A stretch of 64,000 nucleotides of DNA from Clostridia bacterium (GCA_017521025.1 JAFXEB010000033.1:120773-184772), one strand, 5' to 3'; shown: positions 51,339 to 60,823, numbered from the stretch's first letter. The notes: generated by a model not told the origin, from the letters alone. Program-made: numbers and translations.

Positions 51339-52454
51339 TTATTCAAGGTAGTCTCTGAGCTTCTTGGAACGGCTGGGATGGCGGAGCTTGCGGAGCGCCT
51401 TTGCCTCTATCTGACGGATACGCTCTCTGGTAATATCAAAGGCCTTGCCTACCTCCTCAAGAGTGCGGGGTCTGCCGTCCTCTAGGCCGAAGCGGAGCTT
51501 AAGCACGTTCTCCTCTCTGGGAGTAAGGGTGTGAAGCACCTCAAGAAGCTGCTCACGAAGCATTGTGTAGGAAGCGGCATCTGCAGGTGCGGGGGTGTTA
51601 TCGTCAGCGATAAAGTCACCGAGATGGCTGTCCTCCTCCTCGCCTATGGGCATCTCAAGAGAAACAGGCTCTTGCGCTATCTTGAGTATCTCCCTTACCT
51701 TTTCAACGGGCATACCGATCTCCTCGGCTATCTCATCGGCGGTAGCGTCCCTGCCGAGGTCCTGAAGAAGCTGACGGGAAACACGGAGCACCTTGTTTAT
51801 GGTCTCTACCATATGAACCGGTATACGGATCGTCCTTGCCTGATCCGCTATAGCACGGGTGATAGCCTGACGGATCCACCAGGTAGCATAGGTGGAGAAC
51901 TTATAGCCCTTGTTATAATCGAATTTTTCCACAGCACGCATCAGACCGAGGTTACCCTCCTGAATAAGGTCAAGGAAGAACATACCACGGTTTACGTAGC
52001 GCTTTGCAATACTTACAACGAGACGCAGGTTTGCCTCAACAAGCTGCTGCTTTGCAACGGTATCGCCTGCCGCCATCTTGCAAGCCAGCTCAAGCTCCTT
52101 GTCTGCAGAAAGGAGGGGCACCTTGCCTATCTCCTTAAGATACATACGCACGGGGTCGTCAATAGGGAGACCGTCCTTGGAGAGGAGCTCGTCCACGTCC
52201 TCCTGACACTTCTCAAGGTCCTCGCCATCCTCGTCCACGTCCTCAAACATAGTGCTCTCGTGATCGTTAACTATTTCAATGCCCTTAGCCTCGAACTCTG
52301 CAAAAAGCTTTTCAAACTGCTCTATAGTACAGTCTGCGCTGTCAAGCATATCAAGAAACTCACCTGAAGTCAGAGTATTCTTATCGCCTATAGCCTTCAT
52401 ATCCACCGTTGTTTCCTCAGCCTTTGTTTCCATTACCTTCTCTTTATTTCCCAT
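51339..52454 (-). CDS. rpoD: Primary sigma factor RpoD (SigA)
   Basis: 371 aa. Region 1.2 ([11 protein letters not shown]), region 2 ([31 protein letters not shown] and [20 protein letters not shown], -10 recognition), region 3, and region 4 ([45 protein letters not shown], -35 recognition). An acidic region 1.1-like N-terminus is present. Follows dnaG by 6 nt in the usual clostridial dnaG-rpoD order. Confidence 0.97.
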   Translation of the reverse strand: MGNKEKVMETKAEETTVDMKAIGDKNTLTSGEFLDMLDSADCTIEQFEKLFAEFEAKGIEIVNDHESTMFEDVDEDGEDLEKCQEDVDELLSKDGLPIDDPVRMYLKEIGKVPLLSADKELELACKMAAGDTVAKQQLVEANLRLVVSIAKRYVNRGMFFLDLIQEGNLGLMRAVEKFDYNKGYKFSTYATWWIRQAITRAIADQARTIRIPVHMVETINKVLRVSRQLLQDLGRDATADEIAEEIGMPVEKVREILKIAQEPVSLEMPIGEEEDSHLGDFIADDNTPAPADAASYTMLREQLLEVLHTLTPREENVLKLRFGLEDGRPRTLEEVGKAFDITRERIRQIEAKALRKLRHPSRSKKLRDYLE

Positions 52455-52460
52455 AACGCT

Positions 52461-54230
52461 TTAACCCTCCGTCTTTTTCTTTTTTAGTTTAGCAATATAT
52501 TCTTCAAGTGCGGCAATACCCCTCTCGGCAATGTCCGCATCGTAATCTGTTTTTAGCTTTTCACGCTCAAGGGCACTAATGCAAGACTTCAGCGTATCAA
52601 GCCCGTTATCGTTAACAGCCTGCCTTGCCGCCTGCATACCTGCCACCCGTGACAGCTCCTCACCCGTCAGCGCACCGTCCTTGGACAGCACGCTCTCACG
52701 TCCGTTTTCAAAATCCTCCTTATAAAGCAGAAACACCTTTTTTGAAAACTCGGTAACAAAGCTGTCCTCGCTCAGCTTGTCCGCTATCTCCCTGTACAGC
52801 TCGGGTTTTGTAAGCAGTATGCCCAGAATACGCTCCTCTATCATAACTGCGGCAGGTAGCTTTACCCTGTCACGGTTTACTCTGTCGCCAAAGCCCAGTG
52901 CGTCCTGCATTTGCTTGCCCGTCTCTTCTTTTTTGACACGCCTTTGCCCTATGCTCCGCTTGTGCTCGACGCTTTCGGTAGCGGCGGTCATACTGACCTC
53001 GCACATAGCGGCTATGCGTGACGAGCATATCTCACGCTCTGCCCTGCCGTCAAGAGTAGCTGCATAGGAGCACATCAGCTCAAACGCCCTTAGCCTTTCC
53101 TCCGGCAGAGCCATATTGAACTTATCGGCTATCTCCTTAAGCCTGTAGTCCATCTGACCTGTGGAGCCCTTTATAACGCGCCTGAAGGCGTCTGCGCCGA
53201 ACCTCTTTATATACTCATCGGGGTCCTTTACGTCCCCAAGGTCAAGTATCTTTGCACCAACGCCCACTTCATTCAGCAGCTTTATGCCCTTCATCGTAGC
53301 GTTTTTGCCTGCCCCGTCGCTGTCATAGCAGAGATACACGGTGTTTACGTGCCTTGCGATAAGCCGTGCCTGCTCAGAGGTTATCGCCGTGCCCAGCGTG
53401 GCAACGGCATTGGTAAAGCCCGCCTGATGGAGCGCAACAGCGTCCATACAGCCCTCGCACATAATAAGCGAATCCTCCTCAGAGCTCTTGGCTATATTAA
53501 GACCGAATACAAACTTGCTTTTCTTAAAGGCAGGAGTGTCCGAGGTGTTGACGTATTTCCTCTCGTCTGCCTCGTTAAGCCGCCTTGCGGAAAAGCCAAG
53601 TACGTTGCCGTTTACGTCTATCAGCGGAAACAGTACACGGTTGCGGAAAACATCGTACAGCTTGCCGTTTTTGCCCGTACGACACAAAAAAGCCGCCTCC
53701 AGCTCCTTGGGTGTAAAGCCTGCGGCGCTGAGGTGCTTGGACAAGGCGTCCCAGCTATCGGGGGCATAGCCTATGCCAAACCTGCGCACGGTAAGGGGTG
53801 ACAACCCTCTGTTTTTGAGATACTCAGCGGCGGCTGCACCCGAAGGCGAGACCAGCGCCTTGTGGAAGAAGCGTGCCGCCTCGGTAGTGGCGGCAACAAC
53901 CCTGTCACGCCGCACCTCGTCACGCTTGCGCTCACCGTCCTCCTCCATCTGCAGACCGGCTCGGTTTGCCAGATACTCCACCGCATCACGGTAGGAAAGC
54001 CCCTCAAGCTGCATCACGAAGCTGACGGCATCGCCACCTGCACCGCAACCGAAGCAATAGTAGCTCCTCGTCTTGGGGAACACTGTGAAGGACGGTGTTT
54101 TCTCACTATGAAAGGGACACAGACCCGACATATTACTCCCTGCCCTCTTCAGGGCGACGTACCTTGAGATGAGCTCAACTATATCGTTTCTGTCCTTTAT
54201 TTCGTCCAAAAATCTTGGAGAAAAAGCCAT
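52461..54230 (-). CDS. dnaG: DNA primase DnaG
   Basis: 589 aa. CHC2 zinc finger (CPFHSEKTPSF...YYCFGCGAGGD, ~38-66), the primase core, and TOPRIM with MCEGCMDAVALHQAGF and CYDSDGAGKNA. The C-terminal DnaB-interacting helical part is present. GAGG lies 7 nt before ATG 54230. Between dgt and rpoD. Confidence 0.97.
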   Translation of the reverse strand: MAFSPRFLDEIKDRNDIVELISRYVALKRAGSNMSGLCPFHSEKTPSFTVFPKTRSYYCFGCGAGGDAVSFVMQLEGLSYRDAVEYLANRAGLQMEEDGERKRDEVRRDRVVAATTEAARFFHKALVSPSGAAAAEYLKNRGLSPLTVRRFGIGYAPDSWDALSKHLSAAGFTPKELEAAFLCRTGKNGKLYDVFRNRVLFPLIDVNGNVLGFSARRLNEADERKYVNTSDTPAFKKSKFVFGLNIAKSSEEDSLIMCEGCMDAVALHQAGFTNAVATLGTAITSEQARLIARHVNTVYLCYDSDGAGKNATMKGIKLLNEVGVGAKILDLGDVKDPDEYIKRFGADAFRRVIKGSTGQMDYRLKEIADKFNMALPEERLRAFELMCSYAATLDGRAEREICSSRIAAMCEVSMTAATESVEHKRSIGQRRVKKEETGKQMQDALGFGDRVNRDRVKLPAAVMIEERILGILLTKPELYREIADKLSEDSFVTEFSKKVFLLYKEDFENGRESVLSKDGALTGEELSRVAGMQAARQAVNDNGLDTLKSCISALEREKLKTDYDADIAERGIAALEEYIAKLKKKKTEG

Positions 54231-54305
54231 GTTTTATCCTCTTAGTGTAGTTTGTTTTTCGTTTTTCGATATATAAAACTTTTTTATCTGCATTTTTTCG
54301 AAAGC

Positions 54306-55298
54306 TTATATGCTCCACACCTTGGGCACATAGATCTCCTCGAAGGTGGAGATGGCGTACCTGTCGGTCATAGAGGAGATATAATCGCAAATGCACCTGT
54401 CAAGCCCATCCGTATACTCCCTGCGCCTGTATTCGATAGGCAGCTTATCGGGATTATTTCTGTAATAGCCGAACAGATACTCAATAAGCAGGCTTACCTT
54501 GCTGTCCTCGCTCTTTGCCTTGGGACTTGTATATACGTTGGCGAACATAAACTCCCTAAGCTCCATCATCGCAGTACCGAAGGGCTCTGCCATACGGATA
54601 TCACCGCCCGTTCCCCCTGCGATAACTGCGCTGACCATAGAGGTTATCCGCTTGCTGTGGGTGTCGCCGAGAATACCGTTCAGCTCCCTCGGTATGTCCT
54701 GCGGAGTTATCAGCCCCGCCCTGCAGGCATCGTCGATATCGTGGTTTATGTAGGCTATACGGTCGGCAAACTTTACAAGCTGCCCCTCCAGCGTTTGCGC
54801 CTTCATACCGCCCGAATGGTTCAGTATACCGTCCCTCACCTCGAAGGTAAGGTTAAGACCCTGACCGCCCCTTTCAAGCACATCAACCACACGAAGGCTC
54901 TGCTCATAGTGGCGAAAGCCACCGTCCATTATCTCGTCCAACGCCCTCTCACCCGAATGGCCGAAGGGCGTGTGCCCCAGATCGTGCCCCAACGCCGCCG
55001 CCTCGGTAAGGTCCTCGTTAAGGGCAAGCCCACGGGCAAGGGTACGGGCAATCTGCACGACCTCAAGCGTATGGGTGAGGCGGGTGCGATAATGATCGTC
55101 CTTGGGGTCGATGAACACTTGCATCTTGTGCATCAGCCTGCGGAAGGACTTGGAATGGGTTATCCTGTCTCTGTCACGCTGAAACTCCGTCCTGACAGGG
55201 CAAGGCTCGTCATAGCGAAGTCTGCCTGCCGTATCGGCGGTTCTGAACGCACGGGAACAAAGCAATCTCTCCTCAAGCAAATGAGTAGTGGCTTTCAT
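54306..55298 (-). CDS. dgt: dGTP triphosphohydrolase-like HD protein
   Basis: 330-aa HD-domain hydrolase. FQRDRDRITHSKSFRRLMHKMQVF, RTRLTHTLEVVQIARTLAR and GHDLGHTPFGHSGERAL carry the H...HD...D metal ligands. Deoxyguanosinetriphosphate triphosphohydrolase-like proteins lower dNTP pools; clostridial members are often next to dnaG, as here. Exact substrate is unproven. The gene order dgt-dnaG-rpoD is conserved in Clostridia. Confidence 0.92.
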   Translation of the reverse strand: MKATTHLLEERLLCSRAFRTADTAGRLRYDEPCPVRTEFQRDRDRITHSKSFRRLMHKMQVFIDPKDDHYRTRLTHTLEVVQIARTLARGLALNEDLTEAAALGHDLGHTPFGHSGERALDEIMDGGFRHYEQSLRVVDVLERGGQGLNLTFEVRDGILNHSGGMKAQTLEGQLVKFADRIAYINHDIDDACRAGLITPQDIPRELNGILGDTHSKRITSMVSAVIAGGTGGDIRMAEPFGTAMMELREFMFANVYTSPKAKSEDSKVSLLIEYLFGYYRNNPDKLPIEYRRREYTDGLDRCICDYISSMTDRYAISTFEEIYVPKVWSI

Positions 55299-55437
55299 AA
55301 AAAACGTACACTCCCTTCAGAAAAGCAGAATAACCGCATTTTTTGTTATTACATATATAATATACGCAAAAATTTTAAAATACCCTTTATTTTTTATAAA
55401 TTTTTGAAAAGCCGTGTCAAAACATAGAAAAAAGCTA

Positions 55438-55466
55438 TTGCCAAGTCACAAAAAATGTGGTAAACT
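55438..55466 (+). promoter_or_regulatory. Sigma-A promoter of the DUF5685-pheST operon
   Basis: TTGCCA (55438-55443), 17-nt spacer, TAAACT (55461-55466). I saw no T-box or peptide attenuator in the short leader, although pheST genes often have one. Confidence 0.55.
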
Positions 55467-55490
55467 GAGAGGAAAGGTGGCGAGGTGTTT

Positions 55491-56357
55491 GTGTTTGGCT
55501 ACGTTATGCCTCTCGAGGGCGAGCTGCTTGTAAAGGAATACGAGCTTTACAAGGCCATATACTGTGGGCTCTGCCGCACGGGCGGCAAGCGCATATCAAG
55601 GCTGACACGCCTATTCCTGAGCTATGATTTCACCGCCCTTGCCACGCTGAGGCTGGCTCTCGGCACAGAGGCGCCGAGCCTTGAAAAAAAGCTGTGCCTT
55701 TACGCTATGAAAAGAAAGCAGTCCCTTGTGTGCGACGGGGTATTTGCCTACGTTGCCGCCGCCTTTGGCTGTCTTATGTACGCTAAGGCCGAGGACGACG
55801 TAAGGGACGAGGGCGGATTGCTCAAAAGGCTGTCGCTGCCCCTTTTCCGCAGGATGAAAAAGCGGGCGGAGAAGCTTTACGGCGGGCTGTACGGGCAGGT
55901 TGCGGCGCCCCTTGACCGCTTGTCTGCTCTTGAGGCAGACGGTGAGCGGCACACGCTTGACACCTTTGCGGATTGCTTTGCGGAGGCGCTTTCCTCTATC
56001 GCCGCCTTCGGGCTTGAGGGTGCGGCGGCTGCTATCGCCAAGGAGGCAGGCTATCACATTGGCAGGTATATCTACATTATAGATGCGGTGGATGACCTGC
56101 AGGCTGACTTAAAGAGGGGGCGTTTTAATCCCCTGCTGTGCCATTACGGCGGCTATGAGGAAGCCGTGAAGGATATGGAGCGCATATCCGGGACTCTCAC
56201 TGCAAGCGCTGTGCGCTTTTCGGCAGCGGTAGGGCTTGCAGAGTGCTCTGTGTACACCGATATACTACAAAATATCGCCCGTTACGGGATGGAAAAAACC
56301 GTGAGGGATATTTACGATAAATACGCATATACTCGAAAGGAAATCGAACAGTTATGA
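55491..56357 (+). CDS. DUF5685 family protein
   Basis: About 288 aa. The N-terminal FGYVMPLEGELLVKEYELYKAIYCGLCRTGGK with its CGLC motif is the family signature; members resemble helical squalene/phytoene-synthase-like folds by their DAVDDLQADLKRGRFNP stretch near 200 (Asp-rich). The real function is unknown. The family starts MFGYV, so GTG 55491 is preferred over GTG 55485. It overlaps pheS by 4 nt (ATGA). Confidence 0.85.
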   Translation: MFGYVMPLEGELLVKEYELYKAIYCGLCRTGGKRISRLTRLFLSYDFTALATLRLALGTEAPSLEKKLCLYAMKRKQSLVCDGVFAYVAAAFGCLMYAKAEDDVRDEGGLLKRLSLPLFRRMKKRAEKLYGGLYGQVAAPLDRLSALEADGERHTLDTFADCFAEALSSIAAFGLEGAAAAIAKEAGYHIGRYIYIIDAVDDLQADLKRGRFNPLLCHYGGYEEAVKDMERISGTLTASAVRFSAAVGLAECSVYTDILQNIARYGMEKTVRDIYDKYAYTRKEIEQL

Positions 56358-57373
56358 GAAAACAGCTTGAGGAGATACTGAACAAAGCAGTGGCAGAGGT
56401 TGACAGCGCCGCTGATGAGGCTTCGCTTAAGGCGGCACAGGTGGCTTATCTCGGCAAGAAGGGCGCTCTTACTGCCATACTCAGGGGCATGGGCGGTCTC
56501 AGTGCTGAGGAGAGACCTGTTATCGGCGCACTTGCTAATGACGTAAGGGCGCAGATAGAGGCGGCTGTGGAAAAAAAGCTGGCGGCTGTAAAGGCGGCTG
56601 AGCTTGAGGCACGCCTTGCCAAGGAAAAGGTAGACGTTACCCTACCTGCAAAGAGCAAGAAGGGTGGCAGACTTCATCCCCTGTCTCAGGTAGAGAAGGA
56701 GCTTTCCGATATATTCGTGGGCATGGGCTTTACCATTGCCGAGGGTCCCGAGGTTGAGCTGGCATACAACAACTTTGATGCGCTGAACGCTCCTGCAGAC
56801 CACCCCTCCAGAGATTTTCAGGATACCTTTTATATCTCTCCCGAGGTACTGCTGCGCACCCAGACCTCTCCCGTTCAGATAAGAGCTATGCAGGGCAAGC
56901 AGCCTCCCATACGCATCATATCCCCCGGCAGAGTTTACCGTTGCGACGAGGTGGACGGCACCCATTCTCCTATGTTCCATCAGCTTGAGGGACTCGTGGT
57001 AGGCAAGGATATCAGTCTTGGCGACCTTAAGGGCACTCTTGAGCAGTTTGCAAAGCTCTATTTCGGTGAGAACACCAAGACCCGTTTCCGTCCCCACAAC
57101 TTCCCCTTTACCGAGCCCTCTGCAGAAGTAGACGTAAGCTGCTTTGTATGTGGCGGCAAGGGCTGCAGGCTTTGCAAGGGCGAGGGCTGGATAGAGATAC
57201 TGGGCGCAGGCATGGTGCATCCTCACGTGCTTGAGAACTGCGGCATCGACCCCGAGGTATACAGCGGCTTTGCTTTCGGCGTCGGTCTTGAGCGTGTAGT
57301 TATGATCAAGTACGGCATTGACGATATGCGCCATCTTTATGAGAACGATTTGCGCTTCCTGTCTCAGTTTTAA
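56354..57373 (+). CDS. pheS: Phenylalanyl-tRNA synthetase alpha subunit
   Basis: 339 aa. N-terminal coiled coil, then class II motif 2 (GRVYRCDEVDGTHSPMFHQLEG) and motif 3 (GFAFGVGLERVVMIKYGIDDMR); HPLSQVEKEL and FRPHNFPFTEPSAEVDV are typical of PheS. A CxxCxGKGC-like stretch (CFVCGGKGCRLCKGEGW) is the zinc-like insertion seen in many bacterial PheS. The next gene starts 15 nt on. Confidence 0.97.
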   Translation: MRKQLEEILNKAVAEVDSAADEASLKAAQVAYLGKKGALTAILRGMGGLSAEERPVIGALANDVRAQIEAAVEKKLAAVKAAELEARLAKEKVDVTLPAKSKKGGRLHPLSQVEKELSDIFVGMGFTIAEGPEVELAYNNFDALNAPADHPSRDFQDTFYISPEVLLRTQTSPVQIRAMQGKQPPIRIISPGRVYRCDEVDGTHSPMFHQLEGLVVGKDISLGDLKGTLEQFAKLYFGENTKTRFRPHNFPFTEPSAEVDVSCFVCGGKGCRLCKGEGWIEILGAGMVHPHVLENCGIDPEVYSGFAFGVGLERVVMIKYGIDDMRHLYENDLRFLSQF

Positions 57374-57388
57374 GGGGGTATAGATACG

Positions 57389-59767
57389 ATGAAGGTTTCA
57401 CTTAATTGGATAAAGGACTACGTAGACGTAAACGTAGACGTAAAAAAGCTTGCTGACATTATGACTTATACGGGCACCAAGGCAGAGGGCTTTGAGATAC
57501 TGCCCGAGAAGATAAGCAATATAGTTGTGGGTACCATCCTTTCTACGGAGAAGCACCCCGACGCAGACAGGCTTACGGTTTGTAAGATAGATGTGGGCGC
57601 AGATGCACCCGTTCAGATAATAACCGCCGCTACCAACGTATTTGCAGGCGCAGTTGTTCCTGTTTGTCTTGACGGTGCAATACTGCATGACGGCACCAAG
57701 ATAAAGAAGGGCAAGCTGAGGGGTCTCCCCTCTGAGGGTATGCTTTGCTCTATTGAGGAGCTCGGTCTTACCAAAAACGATTTCCCCTACGCACCCGATG
57801 ACGGCATCCTTATCATCAAGGAGGAGTGCTACAACGGTCAGGATATCCGTGACGCCCTTAATATGCGTGACGAGACTATTGATTTTGAGCTGACCTTTAA
57901 CAGGCCCGACTGCCTTGGCTTTATCGGTATAGCAAGAGAGGTTGCCGCATCCATCGGCAGTCCTCTTAAGCTGAAGGCTCCCCAGTATAAGGTAAGCCCC
58001 GAGGCAGGCAAAATAGCCGACTACATCAGCGTTGACGTGCGCAACACAAAGCTGTGTCCCCGTTACACCGCCGCAGTGGTTACCGACGTTAAGATAGAGC
58101 CCAGCCCCCTTTGGATGAGAGCAAGGCTCAAGGCGGCAGGTGTACGCCCCATAAACAACATAGTTGATATTACCAATTACGTTATGCTTGAGTACGGTCA
58201 GCCTATGCACGCCTTTGATTACAACTACATCACATCCAAGCAGATAGTTGTACGCAATGCGGCAGAGGGTGAGAAGATAACCACGCTTGACGGCAACGAG
58301 CACGTGCTTACCGATAAGATGCTGTGCATTGCCGACGGTGAGAAGCCCGTGGCATTGGCAGGCGTAATGGGCGGTCTTAACAGCGAGATACTTGACAGCA
58401 CCGTTACGGTAGTGTTTGAGTCTGCAAACTTTGACCGTTCCAGCATCCGCCATACCTCCCGTGATTGTGCTCTCCGTACCGAGTCGAGCGGCAAGTTTGA
58501 AAAGGGCCTGCCCGTGTGCAATACCCTGCCCGCCCTCGAGAGAGCGCTTGAGCTTGTTTGTATGCTGGGCTGTGGCAAGGTTGCAGAGGGCATTATAGAT
58601 ATTTGCAACGCCGATATCGGTGAGAGGCGCATACCCTTCAATCCTCAGCGTGTAAACGCTCTGCTGGGCATCGACCTCAGCCGTGAGGAGATGGCTGAGA
58701 TGCTGCTTCCCCTTGAGATGCGTGTAGAGGGCGACGAGCTTGTGGTGCCCCCCTTCAGAGGCGATATGGAGCGCACTGCCGACATTGCAGAGGAGATAGC
58801 AAGGCTTTACGGCTTTGACAAGATACCCTCCACCCTGTTCAAGGGCGAGGTCTCCGTGGGCGGCTACAGCGTTTCTCAGAAGTTTATTGCCGACCTTAAG
58901 GCGGCGGCTGTATCCCACGGCTTTTATGAGATAGCTACCTACTCTTTTATCTCCCCCAAGGCTTATGACAGAATAGGCATGGCGGCTGATGATGAGAGAA
59001 GGAACAGCATAAAGCTTATCAACCCCTTGGGCGAGGACACCTCCGTTATGCGTACCACCGCCCTTCCCTCTATGCTTGACGTTGTGGCATACAACCGCAA
59101 CCGCAAGGCAGAGGAGATAGGTCTGTTTGAGTGTGCTACGGTATATTTCCCCACTGAGGACGGTATGTCGAGGGAGGAGAAGGAGTTTGTCGTTGCTATG
59201 GACGGCAAGGGCGATTTCTATGACCTTAAGGGTTATGTTGAAGCCTTCCTTGATGCAGTAAACGTAAAGGCGTATAGGCTTGAGTCTGCCGCTGAGACAG
59301 GCTTCCACCCCGGTATCTGCGCTAAGATTACCAAGGGCAGCAAGGTGCTTGCAGTTCTTGGTCAGGTGCACCCTGCCGTTGCCGCTGAGTACGGCTTGAG
59401 CAAGGGCACATATATAGCTGTCCTTTACGTAAACGCACTTCTTGAGACGGCTGACGGTAGCAAGCAGTTCAAAAAGCTACCTGCCTTCCCTGCCCTTACC
59501 CGTGACCTTGCGCTGGTCATGGATGACGCTATTGAGGCAGGCGCTGTGGCTGAAATGATAAAGAAGAGCGGCGGCAAGGCACTTGAGAGCATCAGGGTAT
59601 TTGACGTTTATAAGGGCGCAGGCGTACCCGACGGCAAAAAGAGCGTGGCATTCAGCCTTGCGTTCCGTCTGCCCGACAAGACTATGAACGATGCGGATGC
59701 AGACAAGGCGGTAGCAAATATCCTTAAACGTCTTGAGGCGGAGGCAGGCATTATCCTGCGTTCCTAA
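57389..59767 (+). CDS. pheT: Phenylalanyl-tRNA synthetase beta subunit
   Basis: 792 aa: N-terminal tRNA-binding EMAP-like domain (~40-150), B3/B4 editing domain (~210-390), B5 domain (~400-470), a catalytic-like core and the C-terminal ferredoxin-fold anticodon-binding domain (KKLPAFPALTRDLALVMDD onward). GGGGGTATAG is upstream of the ATG. Forms the alpha2-beta2 enzyme with PheS. Confidence 0.97.
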   Translation: MKVSLNWIKDYVDVNVDVKKLADIMTYTGTKAEGFEILPEKISNIVVGTILSTEKHPDADRLTVCKIDVGADAPVQIITAATNVFAGAVVPVCLDGAILHDGTKIKKGKLRGLPSEGMLCSIEELGLTKNDFPYAPDDGILIIKEECYNGQDIRDALNMRDETIDFELTFNRPDCLGFIGIAREVAASIGSPLKLKAPQYKVSPEAGKIADYISVDVRNTKLCPRYTAAVVTDVKIEPSPLWMRARLKAAGVRPINNIVDITNYVMLEYGQPMHAFDYNYITSKQIVVRNAAEGEKITTLDGNEHVLTDKMLCIADGEKPVALAGVMGGLNSEILDSTVTVVFESANFDRSSIRHTSRDCALRTESSGKFEKGLPVCNTLPALERALELVCMLGCGKVAEGIIDICNADIGERRIPFNPQRVNALLGIDLSREEMAEMLLPLEMRVEGDELVVPPFRGDMERTADIAEEIARLYGFDKIPSTLFKGEVSVGGYSVSQKFIADLKAAAVSHGFYEIATYSFISPKAYDRIGMAADDERRNSIKLINPLGEDTSVMRTTALPSMLDVVAYNRNRKAEEIGLFECATVYFPTEDGMSREEKEFVVAMDGKGDFYDLKGYVEAFLDAVNVKAYRLESAAETGFHPGICAKITKGSKVLAVLGQVHPAVAAEYGLSKGTYIAVLYVNALLETADGSKQFKKLPAFPALTRDLALVMDDAIEAGAVAEMIKKSGGKALESIRVFDVYKGAGVPDGKKSVAFSLAFRLPDKTMNDADADKAVANILKRLEAEAGIILRS

Positions 59768-59813
59768 GGCGACAGTAACGGCATTGGCAACTAACACAAA
59801 AGGAGACGAGTTT

Positions 59814-60086
59814 ATGAACGAGAAGACGCAAAACATGCAAAACGTACAGAACACGGTACAGTTTGATATATGCAAGAGCGCCGATGATGAGATGAAGAAG
59901 GCGCTGACGGCAGTTTACGCCGCACTTAAGGAGAAGGGCTACAACCCCGTAAACCAGATCGTGGGCTATATCCTTTCCGAGGACCCTACGTATATCACCA
60001 GCTATCAGGGTGCCCGTTCTATCATCACGAAGATGGATAGGTACGAGCTTATGCGCACCCTCGTTCAGAACTTCCTTAAGGCGTAA
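59814..60086 (+). CDS. ireB: IreB family regulatory phosphoprotein (UPF0297)
   Basis: 90 aa. Conserved blocks VQFDICKSADDEMKKALTAVYAALKEKGYNPVNQIVGYILSEDPTYITSY and GARSIITKMDRYELM identify the family. IreB of Enterococcus is a substrate of the PASTA kinase IreK and affects cephalosporin resistance, which ties it to the prkC-prpC pair at 38-41 kb. ATG 59814 has AAAGGAG 9 nt upstream. In many Firmicutes ruvX and a DUF1292 gene follow; here an unrelated small gene does. Confidence 0.92.
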   Translation: MNEKTQNMQNVQNTVQFDICKSADDEMKKALTAVYAALKEKGYNPVNQIVGYILSEDPTYITSYQGARSIITKMDRYELMRTLVQNFLKA

Positions 60087-60113
60087 GAGTACAGATAAAG
60101 GAGAGACACAGAG

Positions 60114-60395
60114 ATGGAAAACGTTTTTACCTACAAGGGCAAGCCCTTGGTTCGTCAGGGCAACTTTCTGTTTTACGGCCTGCCTACGGACAAGTACATT
60201 CTGTTTATGAACATACTTGAGTCCAAGAAGGATGGCGACCTTGACGTAGCTACCAAGGTGCTTGTACAGATACAGAGCACCTCTGAGACCGCATCCTTCA
60301 ACGAAAAGGTCATAAAGCAGTGCGAGAAGAGCAGCTTTTTTGACGCTTTTGAGATAGGTATGATATGGCTTGAGCGTGAGCTTAAGAAGGCGTAG
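60114..60395 (+). CDS. Small conserved-looking protein of unknown function downstream of ireB
   Basis: 93 aa, begins MENVFTYKGKPLVRQGN. AAGGAG lies 10 nt before the ATG, codon use matches the neighbours, and it ends at a strong terminator, so it is probably real. It is soluble, mixed alpha/beta by eye, with no signal peptide and no recognisable motif (notable: GNFLFYGLPTDKYILFMNI, ALIQ-like QIQSTSET). I do not recognise it. Confidence 0.75.
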   Translation: MENVFTYKGKPLVRQGNFLFYGLPTDKYILFMNILESKKDGDLDVATKVLVQIQSTSETASFNEKVIKQCEKSSFFDAFEIGMIWLERELKKA

Positions 60396-60416
60396 ACTTT
60401 AATAACAAGCCAAAGT

Positions 60417-60463
60417 AAAGCGGCTCTGTATGGCGAATCAGCCATACAGAGCCGCTTTTTATC
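60417..60463. terminator. Terminator between the ireB operon and the SpoVM-like gene
   Basis: 18-bp perfect stem (60417-60434, 60441-60458), T5 on the plus side. An outer CAAAGTAAAG/CTTTACTTTTTG repeat extends it, and the 3' end of the spoVM-like gene (60468) abuts it. Confidence 0.92.
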
Positions 60464-60467
60464 TGCT

Positions 60468-60563
60468 TTACTTTTTGCTCACCTTGAACATTGCTCTGAG
60501 CAAGGGTCTTAATATTGCGGGGGATTTAAAAATGTAGACCTTTATACGCACACCGCCTTTCAT
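60468..60563 (-). CDS. spoVM: SpoVM-like spore coat micropeptide
   Basis: 31 codons, too short for ordinary ORF calls. The peptide (MKGGVRIKVYIFKSPAILR then PLLRAMFKVSKK) aligns with Bacillus SpoVM at K-x-Y, K-x-P, L and RAM: the amphipathic helix with a central Pro that binds curved forespore membranes and anchors SpoIVA. Its ATG overlaps the stop of the 49-aa ORF by 4 nt (ATGA). A five-residue N-terminal extension precedes the SpoVM-like part. The adjacent divergent sipL (a SpoIVA partner) supports the call. Homology over such a short span remains a judgement. Confidence 0.7.
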   Translation of the reverse strand: MKGGVRIKVYIFKSPAILRPLLRAMFKVSKK

Positions 60564-60709
60564 CTGCAGCAAAACAGCAAAGCGCCCGTACCAAGTAGCA
60601 GAACGCCCTGCACAAACAGCATAGCACCGCAGGGCAGGACGGCACAGAGCAGTGCCCCTGCCCCGAAAGCCAACGCCATACCGCCAAGCTGTTCCTTACA
60701 CAAAGCCAT
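60560..60709 (-). CDS. Small hydrophobic protein (49 aa) coupled to the SpoVM-like gene
   Basis: 49 codons with an excellent AGGAGGTG site 5 nt before ATG 60709. Two hydrophobic stretches (~10-30 and ~32-47) suggest a two-helix membrane hairpin; it has six cysteines, two of them adjacent at the end. Joined to the SpoVM-like ORF by an ATGA overlap. I do not recognise it; the context suggests a forespore or mother-cell membrane role. Confidence 0.6.
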   Translation of the reverse strand: MALCKEQLGGMALAFGAGALLCAVLPCGAMLFVQGVLLLGTGALLFCCR

Positions 60710-60782
60710 ATCGGCACCTCCTGCTTTTATAATACGCCGCAGGGTGTTTTTTTGTTAAAGGTAATTATATCGCCACGCCAAG

Positions 60783-60790
60783 CATAAAAT
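60783..60790 (+). promoter_or_regulatory. Possible sigma-E-type -10 box ahead of sipL
   Basis: CATAAAAT (60783-60790) matches the sigma-E -10 pattern and lies 34 nt before the sipL start. A GTAATTA element 15 nt upstream is a weak -35 candidate. No sigma-A-like pair is evident here. Confidence 0.4.
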
Positions 60791-60823
60791 TAAACAAAAA
60801 ACAAAACAAAGAGGAGCAAGGCT

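Noticed and set aside
57398..59371. 657-aa minus-strand ORF
   Set aside because: Mirror frame of pheT, without start signal or motif.
60526..60717. 63-aa Cys/Trp-rich minus-strand ORF
   Set aside because: Its start precedes the AGGAGGTG site, which serves instead the 49-aa ORF in another frame that is coupled to the SpoVM-like gene.
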